Assembly (NCBI RefSeq): GCF_011059145.1
Contig: NZ_JAALLT010000003.1
Span: forward strand, 310,001 to 374,000
Origin: Halalkalibaculum roseum
GTDB lineage: Bacteria > Bacteroidota > Rhodothermia > Balneolales > Balneolaceae
Direction: 5' to 3'
Length of the DNA stretch: 64,000 bases
Of this stretch, positions 26,652 through 35,570 are shown in pieces; positions within the stretch are counted from its first letter, which is position 1, and each line of letters begins with the position of its first letter. Below the pieces are notes generated by a model. That model was not told where the DNA came from and did no database searches. It was given only the letters and a program-made list of their open reading frames with translations. Position numbers and translations under genes: made by a program.

Positions 26652-27758
26652 CTAAGTATGAAACGGATAATCATCTTCAACAAAGACGTCATTATAAAGA
26701 TCGTCCTTATCCGGGAAGTCGCTCTCTTCGGCAAAGTCAATCGCTTCCATTACCTCATCTTCAATACTATTCTGAATCTCATCTACCTTATCCTGATCGG
26801 CAAGATCATTATCCAGCAGGTACCTTTTGACGCGCTCCACAGGGTCCAGTTTTTCATATTGTTCGAGCTCTTCCTTGGTGCGGTACTTCATAGGGTCTGA
26901 CATTGAGTGCCCTCTGTACCGGTAGGTTCTGATCTCAACAAACCAAGGCATGGAATTTTCACGAACGTCTTCGGAAATCTCTTTCATGGCTTCATAGACG
27001 GTAAACACATCCATACCGTTTATGACCTTCTTCTTCATTCCATATCCGTCAGCACGGTCAACGATTTCACCCACAGAGTGACGGTGGACGGCAGTACCCA
27101 TCGCATAACCGTTATTTTCTACGGCATAGATGCAGGGAAGACCCCAGTTCTGACTCATATTAAAGGTTTCATGCAGAGCTCCCTGCGGAACAGCTCCATC
27201 TCCCAGGAAACAAGCGGTAACTCTTCCGTTCTGCTTGTATTTATTCGCAAAGGCAATACCTCCGCCCAGCGGAATATGTCCGCCTACAATACCGTATCCT
27301 CCCCAGAAGTGTTCTTTTACATTGGCAAAGTGCATGGAGCCTCCTTTACCTCTTGAACAACCGGTTACTTTTCCGTAGAGCTCTGCCATTCCTTCTTTGG
27401 CAGATACTCCCCTTACCAGTCCCCAGCCGTGGTCACGGTAGGCTGTAATAATATCGTCATCATCATTAAGGGCATAGGTAGTTCCGGTTGAAATAGCCTC
27501 CTGCCCCATGTACAGGTGCAAAAAACCGCCGAATTTTCCCTTTTGGTACATCTGCATTGCCCGTTCTTCAAATCGTCGCTGCAAATACATCTGTTCAAAC
27601 ATATCGACGACATCTTGGTCAGAAAGACCCAGATCTTTATGCGTCTTTTCGGTGGGGTCAGGCAATTCGGTACTTCTAACGATTTGTCCATTCGATCGAA
27701 TGCCTGTTCCTGTCGGGGTAAATGTTACGTCCTTATTTTTTTCTTTTTTCTTTGCCAT
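26652..27758 (-). CDS. pdhA: Pyruvate dehydrogenase E1 component, alpha subunit
   Basis: Thiamine diphosphate-dependent decarboxylase subunit, 368 residues. It shows the GDGAVPQGALHETFNMS core of the TPP-binding motif, ending with the Asn in AVENNGYAMGT. Also present are RGKGGSMHF, YRYRGHSMSDP (the phosphorylation-loop region) and MYLQRRFEERAMQMY near the start. First gene of the minus-strand pdh operon. Confidence 0.96.
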   Translation of the reverse strand: MAKKKEKNKDVTFTPTGTGIRSNGQIVRSTELPDPTEKTHKDLGLSDQDVVDMFEQMYLQRRFEERAMQMYQKGKFGGFLHLYMGQEAISTGTTYALNDDDDIITAYRDHGWGLVRGVSAKEGMAELYGKVTGCSRGKGGSMHFANVKEHFWGGYGIVGGHIPLGGGIAFANKYKQNGRVTACFLGDGAVPQGALHETFNMSQNWGLPCIYAVENNGYAMGTAVHRHSVGEIVDRADGYGMKKKVINGMDVFTVYEAMKEISEDVRENSMPWFVEIRTYRYRGHSMSDPMKYRTKEELEQYEKLDPVERVKRYLLDNDLADQDKVDEIQNSIEDEVMEAIDFAEESDFPDKDDLYNDVFVEDDYPFHT

Positions 27759-27938
27759 AATAAAAGTAGCTACAATTCGGCTATTGTGATTTCCATTTAA
27801 CAGGAGTCGAAAATATACTTAAAATTCATAAAGATTACAGGCGATGTTCTAATGGACTACGGTCGACACAGAATTGACAGATTTAAACAGATATCTATTC
27901 AAGAACACCTTTTCTGCACTCTTTGCCATAATGCATAT

Positions 27939-30605
27939 TTATTTTAAAAGACCGGCTATAACAGATTCAGCCTGGTTAAGCACTTTGTCAAGAGCTTCTG
28001 GTTTGCGTCCGCCGGCAGTTGCAAGATCAGGTTGACCACCTCCCCCGCCTCCGAGCATGTTGCCAAGCTTGCTAACGAGTGAACCCGCTTTGAGCCCTTT
28101 ATCAATCAAATCTTTGGTTACGGCAGCTGCTATGTACACTTTGCCTTCGCCTGTATCTTTTGAACCCAGTATTGTGACCGTTCGTTCTTTTACTTTATCC
28201 AACGACTCATATCCCAACTGCTTCAGCAGATCCATATCCGCACCGGTAATTTCTCCTGTTACAAGTCGAATATTCTTATCGATCAAAGAGGCATTTTCGA
28301 TAAGCTGGTTAAGCTTAGTGCTGCTCTGCTGATGACGAAGCCGTTCAACTTCCTTCTCCAACTGCTTACGTTCTTCGATCAGGTCACGAATATCTCTAAC
28401 CAGATCTTCACTTTGGCCGATTTCGGACTTCACTGAGTGTACCAGCTCTTTTTCATTTCTAAGGTATTCATCAGCCTTCAACCCGGTTACCGCTTCAATT
28501 CGTCTTATTCCTGCGGCAGCCGACGATTCACCCAGGAATCTGAAGTATCCAATTTCACCTGTGGCATTCACGTGAGTGCCGCCGCAAAGTTCTACGGAAT
28601 AGTCCGAATCAAAAGTGATCACTCGTACCTTTTCGCCGTATTTTTCCCCGAAAAGCATCATCGCCCCGCGTTCTTTAGCCTCATCTATAGGCACTTCCCG
28701 CTCTTCCCGCTTTTCAATATTATCCTGAATCCGTTCATTGACAATGCGCTCTATGGTATCCAGCTGTTTGTGCGTAACCGCTTCGTAGTGAGAAAAATCA
28801 AACCGAAGGTGCTTCTCATCAACAAGAGAGCCTTTTTGTGCTACATGCTCTCCCAGCACACTTCTCAGGGCAGCGTGTACCAGGTGAGTAGCGGAATGGT
28901 GTTTCCGGATCTCCTTCCTTCGTTCCGCGTCAACGATAGCCTCCCAATCTCCGTCGGGATCTTCAGGTAGCCTGTCTACGTAGTGGACAAACCCTTCAGG
29001 ACCTTTTTGTACATTCAAGACTCTAATATGCTCTTCACCATTCGTTAAAATCCCGGTATCGGCGACCTGGCCCCCGCTCTCAGCATAAAAAGGTGTTTTA
29101 TCCAACAGAACAGCCCCTTTCTCATTCTCATTACGCATAGCTTTTATATGGGCTTCAGCAGATAATGTATCATAACCGATAAAGGTGAAATCATCAGTAT
29201 CCTGTACCTTGATCCAATCTTCCTTATCGGAATGGTCGGCACCAAACTTTCCGGCTGCCCTGGCCCGTTCTTTCTGCTCTTTCATGAGACGGTTAAATCC
29301 TTGCTCATCTACTTCAACACCACGCTCCCGTGCCATCAATTGCGTAAGGTCAATCGGAAATCCGTAGGTATCATGCAGCTTAAAAGCATCCTCTCCGGAC
29401 AGTTCGTCTTTACCTTCTACCATCTCATTGAAAAGTTCAATGCCTTGTCCCAGGGTCTTTAAAAAGCTCTTCTCTTCTGCCCGAACGACATTGATCACAT
29501 AATCCTGCTGTTTAACCAGTACCGGGAATACCTCTTTAAATTGTTCGGCAAGAGTCGGAACAAGTTTATGAAAGAAAGGTTCTTTAAGATCCAGTTTATC
29601 CCAGCCGTATCGAATAGCGCGCCTCAATATCCTTCTGACTACATATCCGCGGCCTTCATTACCGGGTGATGCACCGTCGGCAATTGAAAAACTTACTGCC
29701 CGTATATGATCAGCAATAACCCGCATGGCGATATCCGTCTGTTCATTATCACCGTAATCAATACCGGCCAGTTCAGAAATTTTATCTAGCAGAGGTTCAA
29801 AAAGGTCAGTATCGTAGTTGGACTTCTTTCCCTGAAGAACAGCACATATGCGTTCGAATCCCATGCCGGTATCTACATGCCGGGCGGGTAGTTTCTTCAG
29901 GGATGAATCCGGCTGCCGGTTAAACTGTATAAAGACGAGGTTCCAGATTTCCATTACCCTTGGATCATCCATATTCACCAAGTCGGCTCCGGGCTTTTTC
30001 TCACGTTCTTCATCCGGACGCAGATCGATGTGTACTTCCGAGCAGGGACCGCACGGGCCGGTATCACCCATTTCCCAGAAGTTATCTTTCTTGTCGAACT
30101 TGAGGATATGGTCTTCGGCAATACCTGTTTCAGACTTCCAAAGATCAATAGATTCCTGATCTACAGGCAAGCCGTCTTCTTCGTCTCCTTCAAATACGGT
30201 GGCATACATTCGATCCGGTTCAAGCCCCCACTTATCAACAAGCAGTTCCCAAGCCCATCCAATAGCTTCTTTTTTGAAATAATCCCCGAACGACCAGTTG
30301 CCCAGCATTTCAAACAAGGTATGGTGGTAGGTGTCGTGGCCCACTTCTTCCAGATCATTGTGTTTACCACTGACACGTATACATCGCTGGGTGTCGGCAG
30401 CTCTTTTCCAGGTCTTTTCTTCTCTTTTTAAACCTGATTCCTCACCCAGGAATATGGGCTTGAACTGATTCATCCCTGCATTGGTAAACAACAAGGTTGG
30501 ATCGTTTTGCGGCACTACCGGTGCACTCGAAACAATGATGTGGTCTTTTTCTTCAAAAAAATCAAAAAAATCCTGGCGGATCTGAGCGGAGCTCTTATGC
30601 GACAT
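27939..30605 (-). CDS. alaS: Alanyl-tRNA synthetase
   Basis: Charges tRNA-Ala. Start chosen at ATG 30605 (MSHKSSAQIRQDFFDFFEEK), giving 888 residues; a longer frame to 30686 adds 27 residues without family character. Class II core motifs are present (TLLFTNAGMNQFK, VGHDTYHHTLFEMLGNWSFGDYFKKE). The editing domain has HSATHLVHAAL and CGGTHV. A C-terminal domain ends with a Gly-rich GGGGGGQPDLATAGG. Single gene, divergent from the DUF502 gene. Confidence 0.97.
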   Translation of the reverse strand: MSHKSSAQIRQDFFDFFEEKDHIIVSSAPVVPQNDPTLLFTNAGMNQFKPIFLGEESGLKREEKTWKRAADTQRCIRVSGKHNDLEEVGHDTYHHTLFEMLGNWSFGDYFKKEAIGWAWELLVDKWGLEPDRMYATVFEGDEEDGLPVDQESIDLWKSETGIAEDHILKFDKKDNFWEMGDTGPCGPCSEVHIDLRPDEEREKKPGADLVNMDDPRVMEIWNLVFIQFNRQPDSSLKKLPARHVDTGMGFERICAVLQGKKSNYDTDLFEPLLDKISELAGIDYGDNEQTDIAMRVIADHIRAVSFSIADGASPGNEGRGYVVRRILRRAIRYGWDKLDLKEPFFHKLVPTLAEQFKEVFPVLVKQQDYVINVVRAEEKSFLKTLGQGIELFNEMVEGKDELSGEDAFKLHDTYGFPIDLTQLMARERGVEVDEQGFNRLMKEQKERARAAGKFGADHSDKEDWIKVQDTDDFTFIGYDTLSAEAHIKAMRNENEKGAVLLDKTPFYAESGGQVADTGILTNGEEHIRVLNVQKGPEGFVHYVDRLPEDPDGDWEAIVDAERRKEIRKHHSATHLVHAALRSVLGEHVAQKGSLVDEKHLRFDFSHYEAVTHKQLDTIERIVNERIQDNIEKREEREVPIDEAKERGAMMLFGEKYGEKVRVITFDSDYSVELCGGTHVNATGEIGYFRFLGESSAAAGIRRIEAVTGLKADEYLRNEKELVHSVKSEIGQSEDLVRDIRDLIEERKQLEKEVERLRHQQSSTKLNQLIENASLIDKNIRLVTGEITGADMDLLKQLGYESLDKVKERTVTILGSKDTGEGKVYIAAAVTKDLIDKGLKAGSLVSKLGNMLGGGGGGQPDLATAGGRKPEALDKVLNQAESVIAGLLK

Positions 30606-30771
30606 TCTGCTTAGTTTTATGTATTGCTTTACGTTTAAGCCTCCAAAAATAGTAAAAAAACAGGTGACACTCACCCTTGCAGCCAATTTTTGATGGATTG
30701 CTTATCAGTGTGAAAACGACAGTGAAATGAATTAGATTCCCTATTGAATATCCAAGCTTAATTCTTCCCAT

Positions 30772-31347
30772 ATGAGAACCTTATTTAACTATTTCTTACG
30801 CGGACTGCTATTCGTTTTCCCTTTGGCTGCAACACTCTATATTATTATATCAGCGGTACGGTGGTCCAACCAGACATTCAATGATCTGCTTTTTGAATGG
30901 CTGAATATTGACATACCCGGGCTCGGTATCATTACGGTTTTCATTGTAGTAACAGTAATCGGTTATGTTTTCTCAAGAGCTTTTACCCGCCCCATTGTCA
31001 ATTATTTTGAGAACTTACTGACACGCGTTCCGCTGGTAAAAATCATCTATACCTCTCTGAAAGAACTTACCGAAGCATTTGTCGGGGATAAGAAACGATT
31101 TAATAAGCCCGTGCTGGTAAAAATTGGTTCGAAAGATTTACAACGCATAGGTTTCGTTACCCAAAAAGACATGCAGGAGATCGGCCTTAAAGATATGGTC
31201 GCCGTGTATTGTCCGCACTCTTATAATTTTTCGGGCAATCTTTATCTTGTCCCAAATTCACATATCACTCCGTTGAATTTAAACTCCACGGAGGTTATGA
31301 AATTTGTAGTTTCAGCCGGTGTAACGAAAATTGAATCACGATCTTAA
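30772..31347 (+). CDS. DUF502 family inner-membrane protein
   Basis: 191 residues with two N-terminal membrane helices (about 10-30 and 50-72) and a C-terminal soluble domain holding VPLVKIIYTSLKELTEAF and the conserved YCPHSYNFSGNLYLVP. This matches the DUF502 family of unknown function, where the second half faces the cytoplasm or periplasm depending on the model. Followed after 39 bp by the YihY-like gene, probably one operon. Confidence 0.9.
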   Translation: MRTLFNYFLRGLLFVFPLAATLYIIISAVRWSNQTFNDLLFEWLNIDIPGLGIITVFIVVTVIGYVFSRAFTRPIVNYFENLLTRVPLVKIIYTSLKELTEAFVGDKKRFNKPVLVKIGSKDLQRIGFVTQKDMQEIGLKDMVAVYCPHSYNFSGNLYLVPNSHITPLNLNSTEVMKFVVSAGVTKIESRS

Positions 31348-31386
31348 TAAACATAACCGATACAAGGTTAATTTGCTTCAGGGATT

Positions 31387-32262
31387 ATGGGAGAAAGCGG
31401 CGTGTCAGCAGCATTAAATCGAATCAAGCTGATCATTGGCAAAAGCATCAGTAATGCCATAGATGATGAAGTGCCGCTTCATGGTGCAGCAATTGCTTTC
31501 TATACCATATTTTCGGTTGCACCACTTTTTATCATTGTCCTATCCATTTCTCAATATTTACTTAGCGGTGACCTAGTCAGGCAAAAACTGTATACCATTG
31601 TTGCCGACTATACCGGACCTCAAATGGCCAGCTCCATTCAGACACTTGTAGAAGCTTACAGCAATACCGCATCCAATACGTTTACCTATATCATCGCACT
31701 GGTCATGCTAATCTTCGGTGCAACCACGGCTATCACCCAATTAAAGGCCTCACTGAATACTATTTGGAATGTCCCAGAAGAGGACAAGCATTTTATTTTC
31801 AAATACCTACTTGACCGTTCGATTTCTTTCCTTGTCATCATTATCATCACCGGTCTTTTTGTCGGTGTACTCCTGCTTGAAGCAGTAAGTCCTGTCATCA
31901 CTAGTTTTTTCCACACTTTACTACCTGAATTTATTACATCTTTTCTATTCTTAGGGTTACCACTTTCTTCGGCCCTGATGACCCTGCTATTTTTCTATAT
32001 CCTGCTTCGTATTCTTCCGGATACTACTATTCCCCGAAAAGATGTCTTCGTGGGAGCCCTTTTCACGACCCTTCTCTTTCTGATTGGGAAATACCTACTG
32101 GCTCTATACCTGGGCAATTCTTCTGTTCAGCTTGCTTATCGTGCAGCCGGTTCCTTTGTAGTTTTTCTGATTTGGGTCTACTACAATATCCAGATCTTTT
32201 TATTCGGGGCTGAATTTACAGGGGTATACGCCAATAGGCACAAGTTGGAAGGTTACAAGTGA
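31387..32262 (+). CDS. YihY/BrkB family membrane protein
   Basis: 291 residues, polytopic with about six membrane helices. The N-terminal family string LHGAAIAFYTIFSVAPLFII, the conserved LKASLNTIWNVPEE after the second helix, and GSFVVFLIWVYYNIQIFLFGAEFTGVYA at the end identify the YihY/BrkB family. No enzymatic role is established for the family; old names such as RNase BN are mistaken. Likely cotranscribed with the DUF502 gene. Confidence 0.9.
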   Translation: MGESGVSAALNRIKLIIGKSISNAIDDEVPLHGAAIAFYTIFSVAPLFIIVLSISQYLLSGDLVRQKLYTIVADYTGPQMASSIQTLVEAYSNTASNTFTYIIALVMLIFGATTAITQLKASLNTIWNVPEEDKHFIFKYLLDRSISFLVIIIITGLFVGVLLLEAVSPVITSFFHTLLPEFITSFLFLGLPLSSALMTLLFFYILLRILPDTTIPRKDVFVGALFTTLLFLIGKYLLALYLGNSSVQLAYRAAGSFVVFLIWVYYNIQIFLFGAEFTGVYANRHKLEGYK

Positions 32263-32358
32263 TCTCTCTTTTTTCTGACCTATCTCACTGGAATCAAGCA
32301 ATCCCCAAATAAAGAATCTAATCAGCGCTATAACACATAGTTCACACTTTTCAGCTGA

Positions 32359-33285
32359 TCAATAGACTTCAACGAATGTGCGGGCAGAAGGTTTAACGTA
32401 GCGCTTCATATCATTTTCGTCCCACTCATCGGGCTCCTTCTCTATGGCAGGCTCCCGGATGTCGAGGTATTCCTTAAAGCCCTTATTGGCCAAAGTTTTG
32501 TAAATGCCCGATTCCATACCTTTCAAGCCGCATATGTATAAAAGGGTGTTCTCCTTTTCAAGAATAGGATCGGTTATATCGGAATCGTCCTCGAGGCAGG
32601 TCTGGACATATCTCTTGGTACCATTAGCACGCCGGTCTTCCCGTGAGATATAAGGCAAGTAATGGAAATTATCACGAGCTTCATCCAGTGGTTCAAAATA
32701 ATCAGGGTACAACAGATCTGTGCGATACGGGCAGCCAAATACGAGTAAAACCTCATTTTCGATACCCGCTTCCATCAGCTCCATAATCATTCCACGGTAA
32801 GGAGCAATACCGGTTCCTGTTGCAAAAAAAATATAGTTGAAATCAGTGGCATTTTCGGGAAGTAAAAACCGTCTGCCACTAGGCCCTGTCATCTGCACCG
32901 TATCGCCTGGTTTTAGGTCAGCCAGGTAATTGGAACATACACCAAGGTACAACTCATTATTCTCCAGCTCTTCAATGGTACGTTTGACCGTAGTAGATAT
33001 GAGATTTGAATTACCCCGCTCTCCATTGCTGGGTGAGGATACCGAATAGAGCCGTAATTTGTAGGGACGTCCGTTTTCATTTTCACCCGGTGGCAGAATT
33101 CCAACCGATTGACCGACTTTCACTCTACCTTCCAGTTCGGTACCGGAGACATCAAAGGTGACATGACGGACAAAGTTAGGGCTGGCCTCCTTACTGCATA
33201 TCCTGTTTTCTACGATCGGTACCTCAACAGGATCTTTTGGAGAGTAAATATTTAATTCAACTTCCGGAAGTTTAATTTCTGGCAT
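32359..33285 (-). CDS. Plant-type ferredoxin/flavodoxin-NADP reductase
   Basis: 308-residue FAD enzyme that exchanges electrons between NADPH and ferredoxin. FAD site RLYSVSSPS with CSNYLADLKPGD after it, pyrophosphate motif FATGTGIAPYRGM, then the NADP domain with FGCPYRTDLLY and YICGLKGMESG. The chain ends in Tyr (FVEVY), the C-terminal aromatic that stacks on FAD in plastid and cyanobacterial FNRs. The N-terminal 30 residues are a loose extension. Monocistronic, converging on the YihY gene. Direction in a heterotroph is unclear; NADPH to ferredoxin is plausible. Confidence 0.9.
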   Translation of the reverse strand: MPEIKLPEVELNIYSPKDPVEVPIVENRICSKEASPNFVRHVTFDVSGTELEGRVKVGQSVGILPPGENENGRPYKLRLYSVSSPSNGERGNSNLISTTVKRTIEELENNELYLGVCSNYLADLKPGDTVQMTGPSGRRFLLPENATDFNYIFFATGTGIAPYRGMIMELMEAGIENEVLLVFGCPYRTDLLYPDYFEPLDEARDNFHYLPYISREDRRANGTKRYVQTCLEDDSDITDPILEKENTLLYICGLKGMESGIYKTLANKGFKEYLDIREPAIEKEPDEWDENDMKRYVKPSARTFVEVY

Positions 33286-33423
33286 ATGACGTTTGAAGGG
33301 CTAATGTACACTATTTTTTGGCCTTGGAAATTGTAAAGGTTAACCGAAAGAAACAAGCCGAATTTAGATGTGCGGAACCCGGTACTTACCTCAGTTTATA
33401 AACAACTAATTCCCAGAAATACT

Positions 33424-33492
33424 GTTCACAGCTCAATGATCACTTTGCTAATGATCAATGTTTACTGTTAACTGATCACTGATTACTGATAT
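33424..33492. repeat. Degenerate heptanucleotide array
   Basis: About nine to ten 7-bp units in a row: GTTCACA, GCTCAAT, GATCACT, (one extra base) TGCTAAT, GATCAAT, GTTTACT, GTTAACT, GATCACT, GATTACT, GATAT. The consensus is roughly GATCACT. The array runs over the last codons and stop of the minus-strand gene ending at 33476. Confidence 0.7.
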
Positions 33493-34177
33493 GGTACCTT
33501 ATTATATCTTCAATGCTGGGCTGCTCTCCCCTTTGTTCAATCAGTTGTTGTACCTCAGAAGTGGTAACACCGGTATCCCTCAATCTGATAAGTTCATCCT
33601 GCGTGATATCGGTATAGCCCAGATCATGCATATTGCTGGTAAAGTAAGCGGTAACATCATGCTGCCTCAACTGGATAAGTTCTTCAATCGTAAGGGTATA
33701 GCCCAGCTCCTTCATCATGGCAGCAAAACGTGAAGAGACGTCATTTTGAGCAAGACGAACCACTTCATCTAGAGTAAGATCGGTATATCCCAGATCTCGA
33801 ATTCGGGAAGTAAATGTAGCCGTTACTCCCTGTTCTCTAAGCTCAATAAGATCTTCGGTAGTCAGTCCGGTATAACCCATCTCTTCCATCCAGGTACCCA
33901 TACCTTCCAGCAGCTCCTGGTCAGGCTGATTAACCCAGGTAGTGAGGTCATCTATTGGGGTCAAAGATACATCCGGGGAACCCACATAACGGATCCCCGC
34001 ATAGAGAATAAACACAGCCAGAAAACCACTAAAAAGCAGGTATCTCAACCATTTTGGACCGGCGGAAGGGCCGCGAGTCAGGCTATTTTTCTTATTGGTA
34101 AGCTTGGATTTGGTAAGCAACTCTCCTTCTTCCAAGTTGCTTAACTGCTCTTTTAGTTTTTTGAATTTCGTAGTCAT
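33476..34177 (-). CDS. Single-pass membrane protein with helical GYT-LT repeats
   Basis: 233 residues. A charged cytoplasmic N-terminus (about 1-42) and one membrane helix (about 43-62) are followed by about four tandem units of roughly 33 residues on the pattern ELGYTxLTxxELIxLRxxGVTAxFTSxM, e.g. DLGYTDLTLDEVVRLAQ and DLGYTDITQDELIRLRD. These match the short two-helix repeats found behind BlaR1-like peptidases and anti-sigma factors in some phyla (recognised from pattern). No catalytic motif. Probably a protein-interaction stalk. Its last codons lie in the heptad array. Confidence 0.6.
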   Translation of the reverse strand: MTTKFKKLKEQLSNLEEGELLTKSKLTNKKNSLTRGPSAGPKWLRYLLFSGFLAVFILYAGIRYVGSPDVSLTPIDDLTTWVNQPDQELLEGMGTWMEEMGYTGLTTEDLIELREQGVTATFTSRIRDLGYTDLTLDEVVRLAQNDVSSRFAAMMKELGYTLTIEELIQLRQHDVTAYFTSNMHDLGYTDITQDELIRLRDTGVTTSEVQQLIEQRGEQPSIEDIIRYHISNQ

Positions 34178-34242
34178 AGCAATTCACTGTATCCGTTATT
34201 AGAACAAGTGTACGCAATTCTAAGGCTAAAGATTCAAAAAAC

Positions 34243-34611
34243 CTAGCAGGCGCAGCTGAATGACCGGCTTAAATCTCCCTGTGTGATAGGCTTGGTTAAG
34301 AAGTCGAGCGGATCTACTTCCTCGACCCTCTTTCGATAGTTATCATCAGAATTTCCCGTAATAAAAATAACGGGGATCTTGGCTGAGCGACGAATAATTG
34401 ACATGGCTTCAATTCCATCCATCTCTCCACGAAGTCGAATATCCATTAAGATGATATCAGGTTCATGCTCTTTGGCTGCTTCTATGGCATCCTCCCCTGT
34501 GGTAACTTTTGCCACCACATTATGACCCAGATTCTGGACCATCCGTTCGATCATTAATGCAATTATTAATTCATCCTCAACGATAAGTATCCCTTTTGAA
34601 GATTTTTCCAC
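34243..34611 (-). CDS. Single-domain response regulator
   Basis: 122-residue CheY-like receiver. Acidic pair Glu12-Asp13, phospho-acceptor Asp57 (LMDIRL), Thr85 (FITG) and Lys107 (LTKP) are all present, so it should be phosphorylated by a histidine kinase; none is encoded in the window. No output domain. The final helix is short and ends oddly in SRSFSCAC; reading another frame would give DLKPVIQLRLL, more like a normal last receiver helix, so a late frameshift is possible. Confidence 0.88.
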   Translation of the reverse strand: MEKSSKGILIVEDELIIALMIERMVQNLGHNVVAKVTTGEDAIEAAKEHEPDIILMDIRLRGEMDGIEAMSIIRRSAKIPVIFITGNSDDNYRKRVEEVDPLDFLTKPITQGDLSRSFSCAC

Positions 34612-34709
34612 AACAGCAGTCGTTCAATTAGTTGATACGGTCTAATGCTAACCTTTACTGAAAAGAGGACAATCAGAGAGACATGTTACGATTCATAGAT
34701 TAGAAAAAT

Positions 34710-35558
34710 TTAATGCGCCATATAAAACTTTCCTTCTTCGAATCGTTCTACAATTCCACTCTCGGTTTTGAAGCGTACAGGAAGGGATTCGTTGGTTCCG
34801 TCTTCATTAACCTTTAGAACCATAAAGTGAAGATGTGGGCCGGTAGAATAGCCGGTATTGCCGGATAAGCCAATGATCTGTCCTTCACGAACTTTTTGTC
34901 CAAGTTCTACAAGAACCCCGTTTTTACTCAAGTGGGCATACTCTGCAAAAGTGCCGTCCTCATGCTCAATAACCACAAAATTTGACTGATCCTTAAAAAC
35001 TTCAGCCTTACCACCCCGGTTTGAATCTTCTTTTAACTGAACCACGTAACCGCTGCGCGCCGCCCTTATTTGTGATTTGAGGGGCATCATAAAATCAACC
35101 GAGTATCGAATATTACCGTTGTGGCTAAAATCGCCATCATAGGACTGCCCTACCCGATAACTTTTACCCTTGCTGAAAGGGAGGCTGTAAATGTATGAAT
35201 CATTATGGCTGGCACGCGTATTACCCATAATCCATTTATAGCTGGTATTGAACTTGAAATTCTTTTCTTTGTCGTCCGCAAATACAGAAAGCAGGTGTTT
35301 TGTAGAATTCGGCTCAATAATTTTGGTGACCGGCTGGCGGGTATTCAGTTTGAAATTATCCCCACTAACCTCAATGGTAAGTGTGATTGAGTAAGGATTC
35401 TTATTAGTTGCATTAAGATGAAAGGTGTCATTGGTTCGCACAGAGTTAACCTCAACACTCTTCTCCTCTTTTGGTGCCTGAGCATACAAATTTGTTGCTA
35501 TCCCGGGCTGAAATAAAAATAACAACAACAGTAAGATTGACTGAGGTGACAGCTTCAT
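34710..35558 (-). CDS. M23 family metallopeptidase (LytM-like)
   Basis: Exported 282-residue protein with a signal peptide (about 1-27), an Ig-like N-terminal region and a C-terminal M23 domain. Zinc-site strings are HNGNIRYSVDF, AEYAHLSKNG and GPHLHFMV. The spacing between the first His and the Asp is longer than the usual HxxxD, as in one M23 subgroup. Endopeptidase activity on peptidoglycan cross-links is the family norm; whether this one cleaves is not certain. It starts 12 bp behind the cyclase gene on the same strand. Confidence 0.87.
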   Translation of the reverse strand: MKLSPQSILLLLLFLFQPGIATNLYAQAPKEEKSVEVNSVRTNDTFHLNATNKNPYSITLTIEVSGDNFKLNTRQPVTKIIEPNSTKHLLSVFADDKEKNFKFNTSYKWIMGNTRASHNDSYIYSLPFSKGKSYRVGQSYDGDFSHNGNIRYSVDFMMPLKSQIRAARSGYVVQLKEDSNRGGKAEVFKDQSNFVVIEHEDGTFAEYAHLSKNGVLVELGQKVREGQIIGLSGNTGYSTGPHLHFMVLKVNEDGTNESLPVRFKTESGIVERFEEGKFYMAH

Positions 35559-35570
35559 GGGGTCAAATGC

